A stretch of 20,925 nucleotides of DNA from Emmonsiellopsis sp. PD_33 (GCA_032988165.1 JANTQF010000486.1:1-20925); one strand, 5' to 3'. Positions 9,801 through 20,447 are shown, counted from the first letter of the stretch. Program-made: numbers and translations. The notes: generated from the letters alone by a model not told the origin.

Positions 9801-11791
9801 TCGCAATTCTCTTTAACACGGGATTGTTAGTCCTCTACCATGAAACCACGTATCAGAAGTACAAGGTTCTGGATGCTGACTCGACTGCCTGGAAACTGGC
9901 ATTTCAAAGCCGGACGGACTTGATAGCCTCGTGCTCAGGCGGTCCAGATGGTATTGTCAGGGTGTGGAATATTCACAGCGGGGAAACGATTCACCACTTT
10001 AACATTGACTATGCTCCTTGCTGGCTAGGATTCTGCGGGGAACTCCTGGTGGTCATTTCCGTGGACAACCACATAATATGCTGGAACTTGCGTGATGGCC
10101 TCCAGTGTTCCAAGAGACTTTTATGTAACCCCTACCATCGATGTGAACCCCAGTTGAGGCCTCATGCTATTGCTGTATCTCCCGACCACAAACTGTTCGC
10201 AATAGGTTATGAAGAGCATGCGAACATCCTCCTTTGGAACGTTGAGGAGAGTACATACTATGGCTGCTGCGAGGCAAAGGTCCGCCACACGGAGCATCCA
10301 GGAATCCATGATCTAATTTTTCGTCCAAATTCAGCCACCTACTTGCTTGCCGTGTCCTATCAATCGGGGGACCTCATCCTTCTACAGCCTGATACGAACC
10401 GTATCATCAAGCAGTTAAACCGGTATGCCCAAGCCACTTCTCTCACAGCAAGCCCAGATGGAGGTACCCTTGTTGGCGCATTCGGACCTAGGATCAACAT
10501 TTATGAATTGACCACACTGAGGCTGCTTGACTCTATCATCTTCCCAGACTTCTACTGGATGCGTTCTCCAACTCTCGCATTTGGCAACGATAATTTTCAT
10601 TTCTTCCAAATCGCGGCGGATGGGTGCAATATCTGGGAGCCAGCAGCACTTACAAACAGAGACCTGGGTAATGGAGGAGAGAAAGATATGTCATACAGAA
10701 CCGCACCGGTTCACAGTGTTGTTTTTGATACCAAATGCCATTTTGCATTTTGCGGCTATGGCGAAGGTTCTGTAACCGTGTTGAATCTTGAAACAGGGGA
10801 CCAGGCAGTTATTTTCAAAGCTGAGGATTTCGGTGTTTCCGCCCTTAGCTGGTCGCCAGATAGGAATGCCCTCACAATTGCTTTGAGACAGGACCGCCGC
10901 AAAGCATGGCTGACTTCACTCGGTTTGTGGAATTACCCTAGGACCGGCTGGGCGGTTGAATCCCGGATCTTTAGTCAGGCCTTGCCCATAGGTGGTAATT
11001 ATGACAGAGTTCAGCTTTTGGCGGGTCCTAATGGTAACATTCTGGTCTCAACCGATGATCGAACCCTTATCTTTTCATCTGATGGGAAGCTACTGGCGAA
11101 TAAAGGATTGGGAGTTATGCAATGGATTCAGCACCCATCATCGCCGCTCCATGTTATCGGCATCGAGACTTGGTCGATCAACCTATATCCTTGGAGCGAC
11201 ATGACCCTTATCACCTCTGTCCATATTGATGAGAACCTTATTCCGAATAGCCTGTTCTATCCCAGCTTCTATGGCACCCTGGGACATAATATCGTGGCCG
11301 AAATGGGTTATTTTGGACACAAGGCCCCGCAGAGCGTATACTATTTCGACTCATCGTTCTTGAATCTGGAAAATCTCTCCGGGGGTCTTCTCCCAACACC
11401 CCGAATACGGCCTATCATAGAACCAATAGTCCTGGAGGGGGCGATCGATTCGTTCTTGGGAATTTGGAAATCCAAAGTCATCTTCAGCAACCATGATAGT
11501 TGGATCTGTTCTGCGGAACCGGACAATTTCGATGGATCGTATCAACGCCATTTTTTCGTCCCCAAGGATTGGATTACTGGGAACGAGTTTAGCAAGACCA
11601 AGCCGATGGTCTCTGCTGCTGGGCATGTCGTATTTACTCGGAATGGCGAGTTTGCTATTATCAAGGGCGGGTTTGAGTATGGGGAAACGGTCGAGGTTTT
11701 AAGATCTTCATCCTCCTCTTTTGTATCGGCCGTTGAGGAGCAGGTAGACAACGATGTTGGGTTTGAGAAGCCGGGGGCAGAGAATTTGTAA
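6898..11791 (+). CDS. Fungal NLR/STAND protein: esterase-NACHT-WD40-like
   Basis: Exons used: 6898-6902, 6951-7350, 7412-7462, 7520-7964 and 8016-11791 (1558 residues). The last three introns are well supported by GT...AG, phase and family sense; the first is uncertain. The N-terminal part is an alpha/beta hydrolase: oxyanion loop HGLGGGSRKTW (59-69), nucleophile elbow GHSMGG with Ser144, a likely acid at Glu234 (SFYE) and His269 (ADHRSICKF). This fits the SesB-like esterase/lipase domain found at the head of many fungal NLRs. The NACHT-type NTPase follows: Walker A GNPGTGKS (369-376), Walker B WIIDALDEC (467-475), and VLITSR about 25 residues later. From about residue 850 on come divergent WD40-like blades (VRVWNIHSGE, IICWNLRDG, ILLWNVEES, VTVLNLETGD). 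Such proteins are thought to sense non-self and trigger a defence or incompatibility response. Catalytic residues look intact. Esterase activity and ligand are unknown. Confidence 0.88.
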
Positions 11792-12244
11792 GTTTTTGAT
11801 GCTACGAGGGAATAATTCACTCTTCTCTTGATTAAACAACTTTAGATATATAGTATTTAAACCAATGAATATAGACTGTTTAGTAGTTAAAACTAATATG
11901 CACACACCTCTATTACAGCCAAATCAGTCAATCTAGCGGTGGATGAATATGTGATTTGAGGTATACTAGGAATATAAGCAAAGGGGAAGATAATAATGGT
12001 ACGTGGTTCATCAGCCGTTGAGCAACAAAAAAAAATACAAGGAAAAAGAGACAGGGGGTGGGGAAGGGCAAGTTCCTGGGAGTATTAGGAATAGAGAGAT
12101 AGGGGAAGTTCCGAGATAAAGGATGAAAGGGAATCAAGCAAAAACCAAGAAAAAAAGGAAAACGATCGACAGAATCGTAGTCACCACAGCTTCATGCGGC
12201 CCACTCTCTTCTCATGGTCGCGTTGAGGAACTGCACGCCCTGTC
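11792..12244. other. Convergent intergenic region between the NLR and YKT6 genes
   Basis: 453 bp hold the 3' ends of two converging genes. The left half is AT-rich, the right half A/G-rich with short A tracts. No open frame with a recognisable product, repeat or RNA gene was seen. Confidence 0.6.
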
Positions 12245-13107
12245 CTACATCACAATGCAGCACGAATTCTGCTTCTTCGCGTGGGTGTAAAACGCCTTGC
12301 TCTGCGTGCTCAGTGTATTGCTCTTCTCGACCAGGCTGTCAATCTTTTCGCCTCGTTGCAGAACTTTGTCAATGGTGGCGTGCAATACCTCTTTCGTCTC
12401 GTCTAGCTGGCTCTGAATATCTCCAAGTACGCTGGTAAAGTCTTTGGGTTGGCCATAGGCCTCGATGTATATCCTCAGTTGCTCTGTTGCCTTTTTAACG
12501 GCATCGGGCCTGGGAGGCTCTCGGAAGGAGTCTTGGTGTGTCCCCCAGAAATTCTGTAGTAGTTCCGTTTGCCCTGGCTTAGATCTCTTCAGTTCCCGCT
12601 GTTTTTCGACTTCATTTTTTTCCATTCCTGCGAGGTTTTCTACGAGTTGGGTGGCAAGCCGTTCGGGATAGCTCGAATCGGTGACCACGACAGGGACGAT
12701 ACCATCGGTCCGTGGACGGCAAATTATTTTGCCAAAATTCTCGGTAACCACGATGGTTTGCTCGGCGGCGACCCGTTCGGCAACGGTTGAGCAGCCAAAT
12801 GATATCAATTCGAGTTTGCTGGAGGGAAAACAATGTTAGAATTGTGGTCTGTTTGGTAGGTGGCAGTGGAGGAGACGGCGGTGTACTGGGACGAGGGAGG
12901 ATTCGGTGCAGGTGTGGAGTTCACCTATTTTTCACAAAGTTGAAAGCGGAACCGGCAAGGGAGTTCACGCCATAGAGCTCGACGGCAGGGGTTTTGACAG
13001 CTGGGTTGGTGCTGCGGCGGTAGAACTTTAGACCAAAGGGACACTAATTAGCATAGATGCACCTAGGACAGGGGGAACGGAGAAGGAGATCGTACCCCTA
13101 TATACAT
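12245..13107 (-). CDS. ykt6: YKT6-type R-SNARE (prenylated v-SNARE)
   Basis: Three exons on the minus strand: 13096-13107, 12925-13025 and 12245-12818. The introns are 70 nt (GTACGA...AAG, branch TGCTAAT) and 106 nt (GTGAAC...CAG), giving 228 residues. The N-terminal longin-like part reads MYIG, then FYRRSTNPAV and VELYGVNSLAG, followed by VAER and SSYPERLATQL. The SNARE motif runs from about residue 167 (SVLGDIQSQLDETKEVL) and has the zero-layer arginine Arg193 (LQRGEKID). The C-terminus is NSCCIVM: Cys224 is the palmitoylation candidate and Cys225 the farnesylated CaaX cysteine. YKT6 drives fusion at Golgi, vacuole, endosome and autophagosome membranes and cycles on and off membranes through these lipids. 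At 228 residues it is longer than the usual 200, with a charged, unaligned stretch near residues 102-151. An in-frame ATG at 13125 would add six residues. Confidence 0.9.
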
Positions 13108-13651
13108 CACTGGGTTTGCAGCCATGTTGGATATATCAAGCTGTGTCAGGGGGGTAGATGAAAGGGGGCGTTCAGGAGGGCGGGAGGGGCGGCAGATTCC
13201 GAATTCAAGGGGCAAACGACAGAAAGCAATATGTATTGGGTATGTACAAGCACGTCAGAGGAGTCCGCACTCCTGTATGTTAGAGACAACGCGGAGGAGA
13301 GGCGTGGAGGAGCAGACAGCGGCGGGTGTTCTCCTATTTATCTATCTTCTCTGCCTGGTTGTCCGCCACTCCGCCGGTTTCAGCTGATCAGCCGACTTAG
13401 CCGCCGGCCCCCGCGCTTATTCCATGTGACGCTAGCCGGGTTGGGCTAGCCCAGTCTGGGGAAGGAATCAACCTCCTCCGTGAACCGCCCGCTCTCACCA
13501 CGTCAAACACAACTACGCCACCCCCTGACGCCCATTGTCTCTGCTTCTGGGGGTTCTCTTGGGTTCTGTGGCTTGCAGACGTTGGCGATAACCGCTCTCC
13601 CTATTTTTAACCTGCTCCCTGAGCCCTATTCCCCTCAACAATCCCGACAAG
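13108..13651. promoter_or_regulatory. Divergent promoter shared by YKT6 and SLH1
   Basis: About 540 bp separate the two divergent start codons. It contains a perfect 10-bp palindrome, GCTGATCAGC, at 13383-13392. A 7-bp inverted repeat also occurs, GCTAGCC (13431-13437) and GGCTAGC (13444-13450), with a 6-base spacer. No TATA box is evident, and the stretch before the SLH1 ATG is pyrimidine-rich, as in many constitutive fungal promoters. The binding factors are not identified. Short open frames across it lack any family resemblance. Confidence 0.5.
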
Positions 13652-16600
13652 ATGTCCCCCTCCACCCAATTAGCGGAGTCCCAATGGCTGGCCCAGCTGG
13701 CGGCTATGCGGCTGGCAATGGCCGAATTAAAGCTGCCCAAAGACCCCGACACCGTCTCTTATGGAGCAGACCTGAAACTCGACGACGACGAATTCTCCTC
13801 TGGCCCCGAATCAGTCGAGGATCTGTGGGATATAATTAGCCAAGACGGGGAAACGAGCGATGACCTAGACGCCACGTCAGACTCCCAGTTGAACGGGCCA
13901 GCGGTTCCTGAAACCAGCGCATCGTATGGCTCTGAGTGGCTTTCCAACAAGTGCCAGTCCGTTGCACAACGCAACCCCAACCTTGATTCGTCCGAACTCC
14001 AGCAGCAACTCATTTCAGTGCTTTCCTCTGATATCCCGCCCGATGAACTTCAGATATCTTTGACGGAAATTGTAGGATTTGATGATCTAGACTTTGTCAT
14101 TGAGCTTATCGCACATCGGAATGAAATTACTGCAGCCCAGGCAGCGCAGGATAATGCCCTTGGCCGACTGCAAACGAAAAGTCAGCGCGAGGAAGCCTTG
14201 AGACAGCAGGATTACGAACATAAACATGCAAAACTGGCCCCAAAACAGGATCGAGAAGGCCCTAGCTATCCACACGTATACAAAAGCCACAATGCCGGGA
14301 ATATACTCTCGGTCAGTGGAAGGAAATACGGCCTTCCTCCCGGCAGCACCCACATCGAGGAAGCGCGATATACAGAATACGCTATTCCCCCCGCGAAAGT
14401 CGGCACACTTGGGGTTGGCCAGAAACTAGTTCCAATTTCAGAGATGGATGGCCTTTGTAAAGGGACGTTCAAGGGATATAAATCACTTAACCGGATGCAG
14501 AGCTTGCTCTATCCTGTTGCCTATAAAACGAACGAGAACATGCTTATATGTGCCCCGACTGGTGCTGGTAAAACTGATGCTGCAATGCTAACTATTCTGA
14601 ATGTAATCGCGAAGAATACCATTCCTAATCCACTTGAAGATCACGACGCCACTGAGTTTGCTGTTATGACTGACGAGTTCAAAATTGTCTATGTTGCCCC
14701 GATGAAGGCCTTGGCCGCAGAAGTAACGGAAAAACTGGGGAAACGACTGGCTTGGCTGGGTATTCAAGTTCGCGAACTTACTGGAGATATGCAACTGTCC
14801 AAAAAGGAGATTGTCCAAACACAAATCATCGTCACGACCCCTGAGAAATGGGATGTTGTAACGCGCAAGGGAACAGGCGACACGGAGCTCGTCCAAAAAG
14901 TGCGTCTCCTGATTATCGATGAAGTCCATATGTTGCATGACGAACGAGGAGCGGTTATCGAATCACTTGTTGCACGAACTCAACGACAAGTAGAAAGCAC
15001 TCAATCACTCATTCGTATAGTGGGATTATCAGCTACACTGCCCAATTATATCGATGTTGCGGATTTTCTCAAGGTCAACCGAATGGCAGGATTATTCTAC
15101 TTTGACGCCTCTTTCCGTCCCGTTCCCCTGGAACAGCACTTCGTTGGCGTAAAGGGAGACGCCAACACCAAAAAGTCCCGCGAAAACCTAGACATTGTGT
15201 GTTTTGAAAAGGTTCGGGCCATGCTGGAACGCGGCCATCAAGTCATGGTTTTCGTTCACTCGAGAAAGGATACCGTCAACACAGCACGAATGCTCTATCA
15301 GATGGCTATGGAGAACCAGTGTGCGGATCTGTTTAGTCCACTTGAGCATGAGAATTACCCTCAAGCCCTACGAGATATAAAAACCAGCCGTGGCCGTGAG
15401 CTTCGAGACCTTGTCCCGAAGGGTCTGGGTACCCATCATGCTGGAATGGCTAGATCCGACCGCAACCTAATGGAACGGTTGTTTTCTGAGGGCGTGTTGA
15501 AAGTTCTCTGCTGTACAGCCACCCTTGCTTGGGGTGTCAATCTTCCTGCCGCTGCCGTTGTTATCAAGGGAACACAGTTGTACAGCTCTCAGGAGGGTAA
15601 ATTCATCGACCTCGGTATTTTGGACGTCCTACAGATATTTGGCCGAGCTGGTCGCCCACAGTTCCAAGATACCGGTATAGGCTTTATTTGCACTACTCAC
15701 AATAAACTACAACATTATATCTCTGCCGTAACGTCTCAAGAGCCGATTGAGTCGAGGTTCTCTCGGAAGTTAGTTGATAACCTCAATGCGGAAATATCTC
15801 TGGGAACAGTAACCTCTGTTCCTGAAGCGGTCCAATGGCTTGGATATTCATATCTCTATGTTCGTATGCGACGGAATCCCCATAGCTACGGCATCGACTG
15901 GGCTGAAATCCGCGACGATCCTCAACTAGTCCTGAGAAGGCGGGATCTAATTATCAAGGCGGCACGAACACTCCAGCAAAGCCAGATGATCATATTCAAC
16001 GAACGGACCGAAGAGCTGAGGGCTAAGGACGTTGGCCGGATTGCAAGCCAATATTACGTGTTACAAACCAGCGTGGAAATATTTAACACCATGATGAAGC
16101 CCATGGCAAGCGACGCAGACGTCATGAAGATGATCAGTATGAGCGGGGAGTTTGATAATATCCAATCCAGAGAAAACGAGTTTAAGGAGCTCGACAGACT
16201 TCGCCTGGAGGCTCTGAAAACCGAAGTCGAAGGGACGAATGATACGGCTCATGCGAAGACCAATATTCTACTTCAATCATACATTTCAAGAGCCAGGATT
16301 GAAGATTTTGCCCTGGTATCTGACTCGGCTTACGTGGCCCAAAATGCGGCTCGTATCTGCCGTGCGTTATTTATGATTGCATTAAACAGGCGCTGGGGAT
16401 ATCAATGTCAAGTCCTGTTATCTACTTGCAAGTCGGTTGAGAAACAGCTATGGCCATTCCAGCACCCTTTCCACCAGTTCGACCTCCCTCAGCCGGTGCT
16501 GAGGAATCTGGATGAAAAATTCCCGGCTTCCTCTATCGAGTCTTTAAGGGACATGGAACCTGCTGAGATCGGGCAGCTTGTACACAACACTCGAATGGGT

Positions 16601-19600
16601 AATACCCTTTCCAAACTGTTGGATAATTTCCCAACATTGAGTGTAGAAGCCGAGATCGCCCCGTTGAACCGAGATGTCCTTCGAATCCGTCTATACTTGT
16701 ATCCTGAATTCCGCTGGAATGATCGCCATCATGGAACATCCGAGCCGTACTGGATCTGGGTTGAGAATTCAGAAACGTCGGAAATCTATCATCACGAGTA
16801 TTTCATACTGAGCCGGAAAAAGCTCAACGATAGTCACGAGTTGAACTTCACGATCCCGCTGTCAGATCCTCTACCCAGTCAGATCTATGTACGAGCAATA
16901 TCAGATCGATGGCTAGGCGCAGAAACCGTCACTCCGGTTTCGTTCCAACATCTGATTCGACCAGATACGGAGAGCGTATACACAGATTTGCTCGATCTCC
17001 AACCCCTTCCTGTTTCCGCCCTGAAGAATCCCATTCTTGAAGAAATTTATGGCCAACGGTTTCAATTTTTCAACCCTATGCAAACACAGATTTTCCATAC
17101 CCTCTACCACACTCCCGCCAACGTCCTCCTTGGTTCACCGACTGGAAGTGGTAAAACCGTTGCCGCAGAGCTTGCGATGTGGTGGGCCTTCCGCGAAAGG
17201 CCAGGCTCGAAGGTTGTATATATTGCACCGATGAAAGCACTTGTCCGTGAACGAGTTCAAGACTGGCGTCGTCGTCTGACCGCTCCTATGGGTTTGAAGT
17301 TGGTCGAACTTACTGGTGACAACACGCCAGACACGAGAACCATCAGGGATGCAGACATAATTATCACTACGCCTGAGAAATGGGACGGTATCTCTCGAAG
17401 CTGGCAAACAAGAGGGTATGTCCGGCGGGTCAGCTTGGTCATTATCGACGAAATTCACCTCCTCGGTGGCGACCGTGGTCCTATTTTAGAAATCATCGTT
17501 TCTCGGATGAATTACATCGCGTCCCAATCGAAAGGTGCCGTTCGACTACTTGGTATGTCAACCGCGTGCGCAAACGCCACTGATCTTGGAAACTGGCTCG
17601 GTGTCAAGGAAGGTCTTTTCAATTTCCGCCATTCCGTTCGGCCCGTTCCATTGGAGATATTTATCGATGGTTTCCCTGAGCAGCGAGGATTCTGCCCCTT
17701 GATGCAGTCGATGAACCGGCCCACATTCTTAGCAATCAAAAATCACTCCCCGGAAAAACCTGTTATTGTCTTTGTGGCGTCTCGGCGACAGACCCGCCTT
17801 ACCGCAAAGGACCTGATCAACTACTGTGGTATGGAGGATAATCCGCGAAGATTCCTCCACATGTCTGAAGAAGATTTGCAGTTAAATCTGTCCCGTGTCA
17901 AGGACGACGCGCTCAAAGAGGCGCTCAGCTTTGGAATCGGCCTCCACCATGCTGGTCTGATCGAATCAGACAGACAGCTATCAGAGGAGCTGTTTGCCAA
18001 CAATAAAATCCAAATTCTTGTCGCTACCAGCACCCTTGCATGGGGTGTCAACCTTCCGGCACATTTGGTGGTGGTGAAGGGCACGCAGTTCTTCGACGCG
18101 AAAATTGAAGGGTATAAAGATATGGACCTGACAGACGTCCTCCAGATGCTGGGTCGAGCTGGGAGACCCCAGTTCGATACCTCGGGTATCGCACGTATCT
18201 TCACGCAGGATGCGAAGAAGCCTTTCTACAAGCATTTCCTCCATACTGGCTTCCCTGTTGAGTCGACGCTTCATAAAGTCCTCAACGACCATTTAGGCGC
18301 AGAAGTCTCCGCAGGCACCATTACCACGAAGCAAGACGCCCTGGACTACCTGACGTGGACATTCTTTTTCCGCCGTCTGCACAAAAACCCATCATATTAC
18401 GGCCTCGAGATCTCTGCCGAAGAGCACAACACAATGGCAGCCCAACAGATGGCGTCCGACTTCATGATCGACATGGTCGATAAATCGCTCAGCGACCTCT
18501 CCGAGTCCTCCTGTGTCCTCTTCGACGCAGCAACCGGCGACGTCGACCCTACCCCCTTCGGCAAGATAATGAGCTACTACTACCTCTCGCACAAAACCAT
18601 CCGCCACGTCATGTCGCACGCGAAACCAAACCCGACCTTTGCCGACGCGTTGAGCTGGATGTGTTCAGCGACAGAATTCGACGAGCTCCCCGTCCGCCAC
18701 AACGAAGACCTCATCAACGCGGAACTAGCCCAAAACCTGCCCCTGCCCATCTCCGCAATGGGCGCCTCCCTACCCCTCTGGGACCCACACATCAAGGCCT
18801 TCCTCCTCCTGCAAGCCTTCATGTCCCGCATCGACCTACCGATTACCGACTACGTCGGCGACCAAATCTCCGTCCTAGACCAAGGCATCCGAATCATCCA
18901 GGCCTGCATCGACCTGCTCGCCGAACTCGGCTACCCAGCCGCTTGCACGATGATGATGACACTCCTGCAATGCATCAAATCCGCCCGCTGGCCAGATGAC
19001 CATCCCCTCTCCATCCTACCAGGCATCACTCCAACCGCCGCAGCAGAGACAATCAAACACCTACCCACCTCACTACCCGCCCTCCTCTCCCTGCCCCACA
19101 CAACCCTCTCCGCCCTCCCCCGCTCCCTCTCCCTACCCACCCAACTCTCAGGCCAATTCACCAAGGCCCTCTCCACCCTCCCATCCGTCGCAATCGCCAT
19201 CACCGACCAATCCGCCGCGGGCCTGACCGTCTCGCTGACCCGAAAACAACCCATCCCGTCCGGCGGCCAGGGCCAGGGCCAAGCACCCAGGAGAAACGCG
19301 CCTCAAGGCGACGAGCAGGCGTTCCGCATTTATGCGCCCAAGTTCCCCAAGCCGCAGACGGAGGGGTGGTTTGTGCTTGTTACGGCAAATGGGGGTGGGA
19401 AGGAGGATATCCTTGCGCTGAAGAGGGTTTCGTGGTCTGTTGCTAGCGGTGGTGCTGGGAGGGGGAGCGTGGTTGCGAGAGCGAAGGTGAGGTTTCCGGA
19501 TGGGTGGGGTGGGGTTGGCGATGGGGATGTTGGTGTTGGGGTGGGAAGTAGTAGTGCTGCTGCTGGTGGTGAGATGGATGTGGGTAGTGGGAATGGAAAG

Positions 19601-19699
19601 GGGAAGGAGTTTGGCAAGGAAGGTAGTGCGAGGGCGAATGTTAAGGTGCGGGTTATTAGTGATGCGTATGTTGGGTTGGAGTGGGCTGTTAGTGGCTAG
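13652..19699 (+). CDS. slh1: Slh1/ASCC3-type double-cassette Ski2-like RNA helicase
   Basis: One uninterrupted frame of 2015 residues, the usual length for Slh1/ASCC3 (Mug81 in fission yeast). Cassette 1: motif I APTGAGKT (301-308), motif II DEVH (423-426), motif III in GLSATLPN, motif VI in FGRAGRPQF, then a Sec63-like part from about 790. Cassette 2: motif I GSPTGSGKT (1161-1169), DEIH (1266-1269), STA in place of SAT (GMSTACANA), LGRAGRPQF, then a second Sec63-like part from about 1630. Both cassettes keep their ATPase motifs. The STA variant and the sequence around VRPVPLEIFIDGFP favour Slh1 over the spliceosomal paralogue Brr2. Slh1 is the helicase of the ribosome-quality-control trigger complex, which splits collided ribosomes; this is family knowledge. 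A Gly/Ser-rich insertion at about 1950-1995 interrupts the last Sec63 strands. Confidence 0.95.
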   Translation: MSPSTQLAESQWLAQLAAMRLAMAELKLPKDPDTVSYGADLKLDDDEFSSGPESVEDLWDIISQDGETSDDLDATSDSQLNGPAVPETSASYGSEWLSNKCQSVAQRNPNLDSSELQQQLISVLSSDIPPDELQISLTEIVGFDDLDFVIELIAHRNEITAAQAAQDNALGRLQTKSQREEALRQQDYEHKHAKLAPKQDREGPSYPHVYKSHNAGNILSVSGRKYGLPPGSTHIEEARYTEYAIPPAKVGTLGVGQKLVPISEMDGLCKGTFKGYKSLNRMQSLLYPVAYKTNENMLICAPTGAGKTDAAMLTILNVIAKNTIPNPLEDHDATEFAVMTDEFKIVYVAPMKALAAEVTEKLGKRLAWLGIQVRELTGDMQLSKKEIVQTQIIVTTPEKWDVVTRKGTGDTELVQKVRLLIIDEVHMLHDERGAVIESLVARTQRQVESTQSLIRIVGLSATLPNYIDVADFLKVNRMAGLFYFDASFRPVPLEQHFVGVKGDANTKKSRENLDIVCFEKVRAMLERGHQVMVFVHSRKDTVNTARMLYQMAMENQCADLFSPLEHENYPQALRDIKTSRGRELRDLVPKGLGTHHAGMARSDRNLMERLFSEGVLKVLCCTATLAWGVNLPAAAVVIKGTQLYSSQEGKFIDLGILDVLQIFGRAGRPQFQDTGIGFICTTHNKLQHYISAVTSQEPIESRFSRKLVDNLNAEISLGTVTSVPEAVQWLGYSYLYVRMRRNPHSYGIDWAEIRDDPQLVLRRRDLIIKAARTLQQSQMIIFNERTEELRAKDVGRIASQYYVLQTSVEIFNTMMKPMASDADVMKMISMSGEFDNIQSRENEFKELDRLRLEALKTEVEGTNDTAHAKTNILLQSYISRARIEDFALVSDSAYVAQNAARICRALFMIALNRRWGYQCQVLLSTCKSVEKQLWPFQHPFHQFDLPQPVLRNLDEKFPASSIESLRDMEPAEIGQLVHNTRMGNTLSKLLDNFPTLSVEAEIAPLNRDVLRIRLYLYPEFRWNDRHHGTSEPYWIWVENSETSEIYHHEYFILSRKKLNDSHELNFTIPLSDPLPSQIYVRAISDRWLGAETVTPVSFQHLIRPDTESVYTDLLDLQPLPVSALKNPILEEIYGQRFQFFNPMQTQIFHTLYHTPANVLLGSPTGSGKTVAAELAMWWAFRERPGSKVVYIAPMKALVRERVQDWRRRLTAPMGLKLVELTGDNTPDTRTIRDADIIITTPEKWDGISRSWQTRGYVRRVSLVIIDEIHLLGGDRGPILEIIVSRMNYIASQSKGAVRLLGMSTACANATDLGNWLGVKEGLFNFRHSVRPVPLEIFIDGFPEQRGFCPLMQSMNRPTFLAIKNHSPEKPVIVFVASRRQTRLTAKDLINYCGMEDNPRRFLHMSEEDLQLNLSRVKDDALKEALSFGIGLHHAGLIESDRQLSEELFANNKIQILVATSTLAWGVNLPAHLVVVKGTQFFDAKIEGYKDMDLTDVLQMLGRAGRPQFDTSGIARIFTQDAKKPFYKHFLHTGFPVESTLHKVLNDHLGAEVSAGTITTKQDALDYLTWTFFFRRLHKNPSYYGLEISAEEHNTMAAQQMASDFMIDMVDKSLSDLSESSCVLFDAATGDVDPTPFGKIMSYYYLSHKTIRHVMSHAKPNPTFADALSWMCSATEFDELPVRHNEDLINAELAQNLPLPISAMGASLPLWDPHIKAFLLLQAFMSRIDLPITDYVGDQISVLDQGIRIIQACIDLLAELGYPAACTMMMTLLQCIKSARWPDDHPLSILPGITPTAAAETIKHLPTSLPALLSLPHTTLSALPRSLSLPTQLSGQFTKALSTLPSVAIAITDQSAAGLTVSLTRKQPIPSGGQGQGQAPRRNAPQGDEQAFRIYAPKFPKPQTEGWFVLVTANGGGKEDILALKRVSWSVASGGAGRGSVVARAKVRFPDGWGGVGDGDVGVGVGSSSAAAGGEMDVGSGNGKGKEFGKEGSARANVKVRVISDAYVGLEWAVSG

Positions 19700-20447
19700 G
19701 TTGGAAGGGGTTTGTTAAATAGATGGGAATTTTGTGGGTGTGGTGATTTAGAGGAGATATGGGTGGTTATGGATTGATTGATTCATTGACTAGATTATGA
19801 ATTGATGAAATGAAATGAATGATTTTATAGAAGCTTCTGAGATTCCTAAATAGAAACCAAACCAACCCAACTCCTTATGGGGGATATGGGTCGGTCGGTA
19901 CGAAGGAATGCGTTCCACAAACACACGAATGAACCATCCATTCAAATAAATATACACAATACAAGAAAAAGAGATAAACCTATACACAGAATGCAGTACA
20001 CATAAACAAAACAAGGGATGAATAAATAAACCCTACCACCTACCCCTCCCTACCTTGTCCGACCAGCGACAAACGAAACGAGCGAAAGGGTAAGTAACTA
20101 TATAACTATATAACTAAATAAAAAATATATAAAGAAAAAGAACAAGATACCTAACCGAAACGCCCGGGGGATGGATATAAAGAAAGAATCAGAACCGACC
20201 AATCGGAGAAACGAAGGAAGGAGGGAAGGAATACATCATAATAAAAAGTATATAAAAAAAGGGGGCGTGGACTGGCTGGCACATTTTCCAATCCCATCCA
20301 TCCATCCATCCATCCAACCAACCTAGTTCTAAGCCCGACATATCTCATCATACAATACCATATCCTACCCTGTCCAAATCAAACCGAACCATTCATTGCA
20401 CAATAAATCAAACCAGCCCGCAGCAAACAAACACAGTCGAAAATAAA
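19700..20447. other. Convergent intergenic region with short tandem repeats
   Basis: It lies between the SLH1 stop and the stop of the minus-strand gene at the right edge, so it holds both 3' UTRs. Short tandem repeats include about 2.75 units of TATAACTA at 20095-20116 and five ATCC units at 20296-20315. The sequence is A-rich with many AATAAA-like words (around 19945, 20022, 20402, 20440). No coding region, RNA gene or mobile element was recognised. Confidence 0.6.
20296..20315. repeat. (ATCC)5 microsatellite
   Basis: Five exact ATCC units in the intergenic region. Likely length-variable between strains. Confidence 0.85.
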
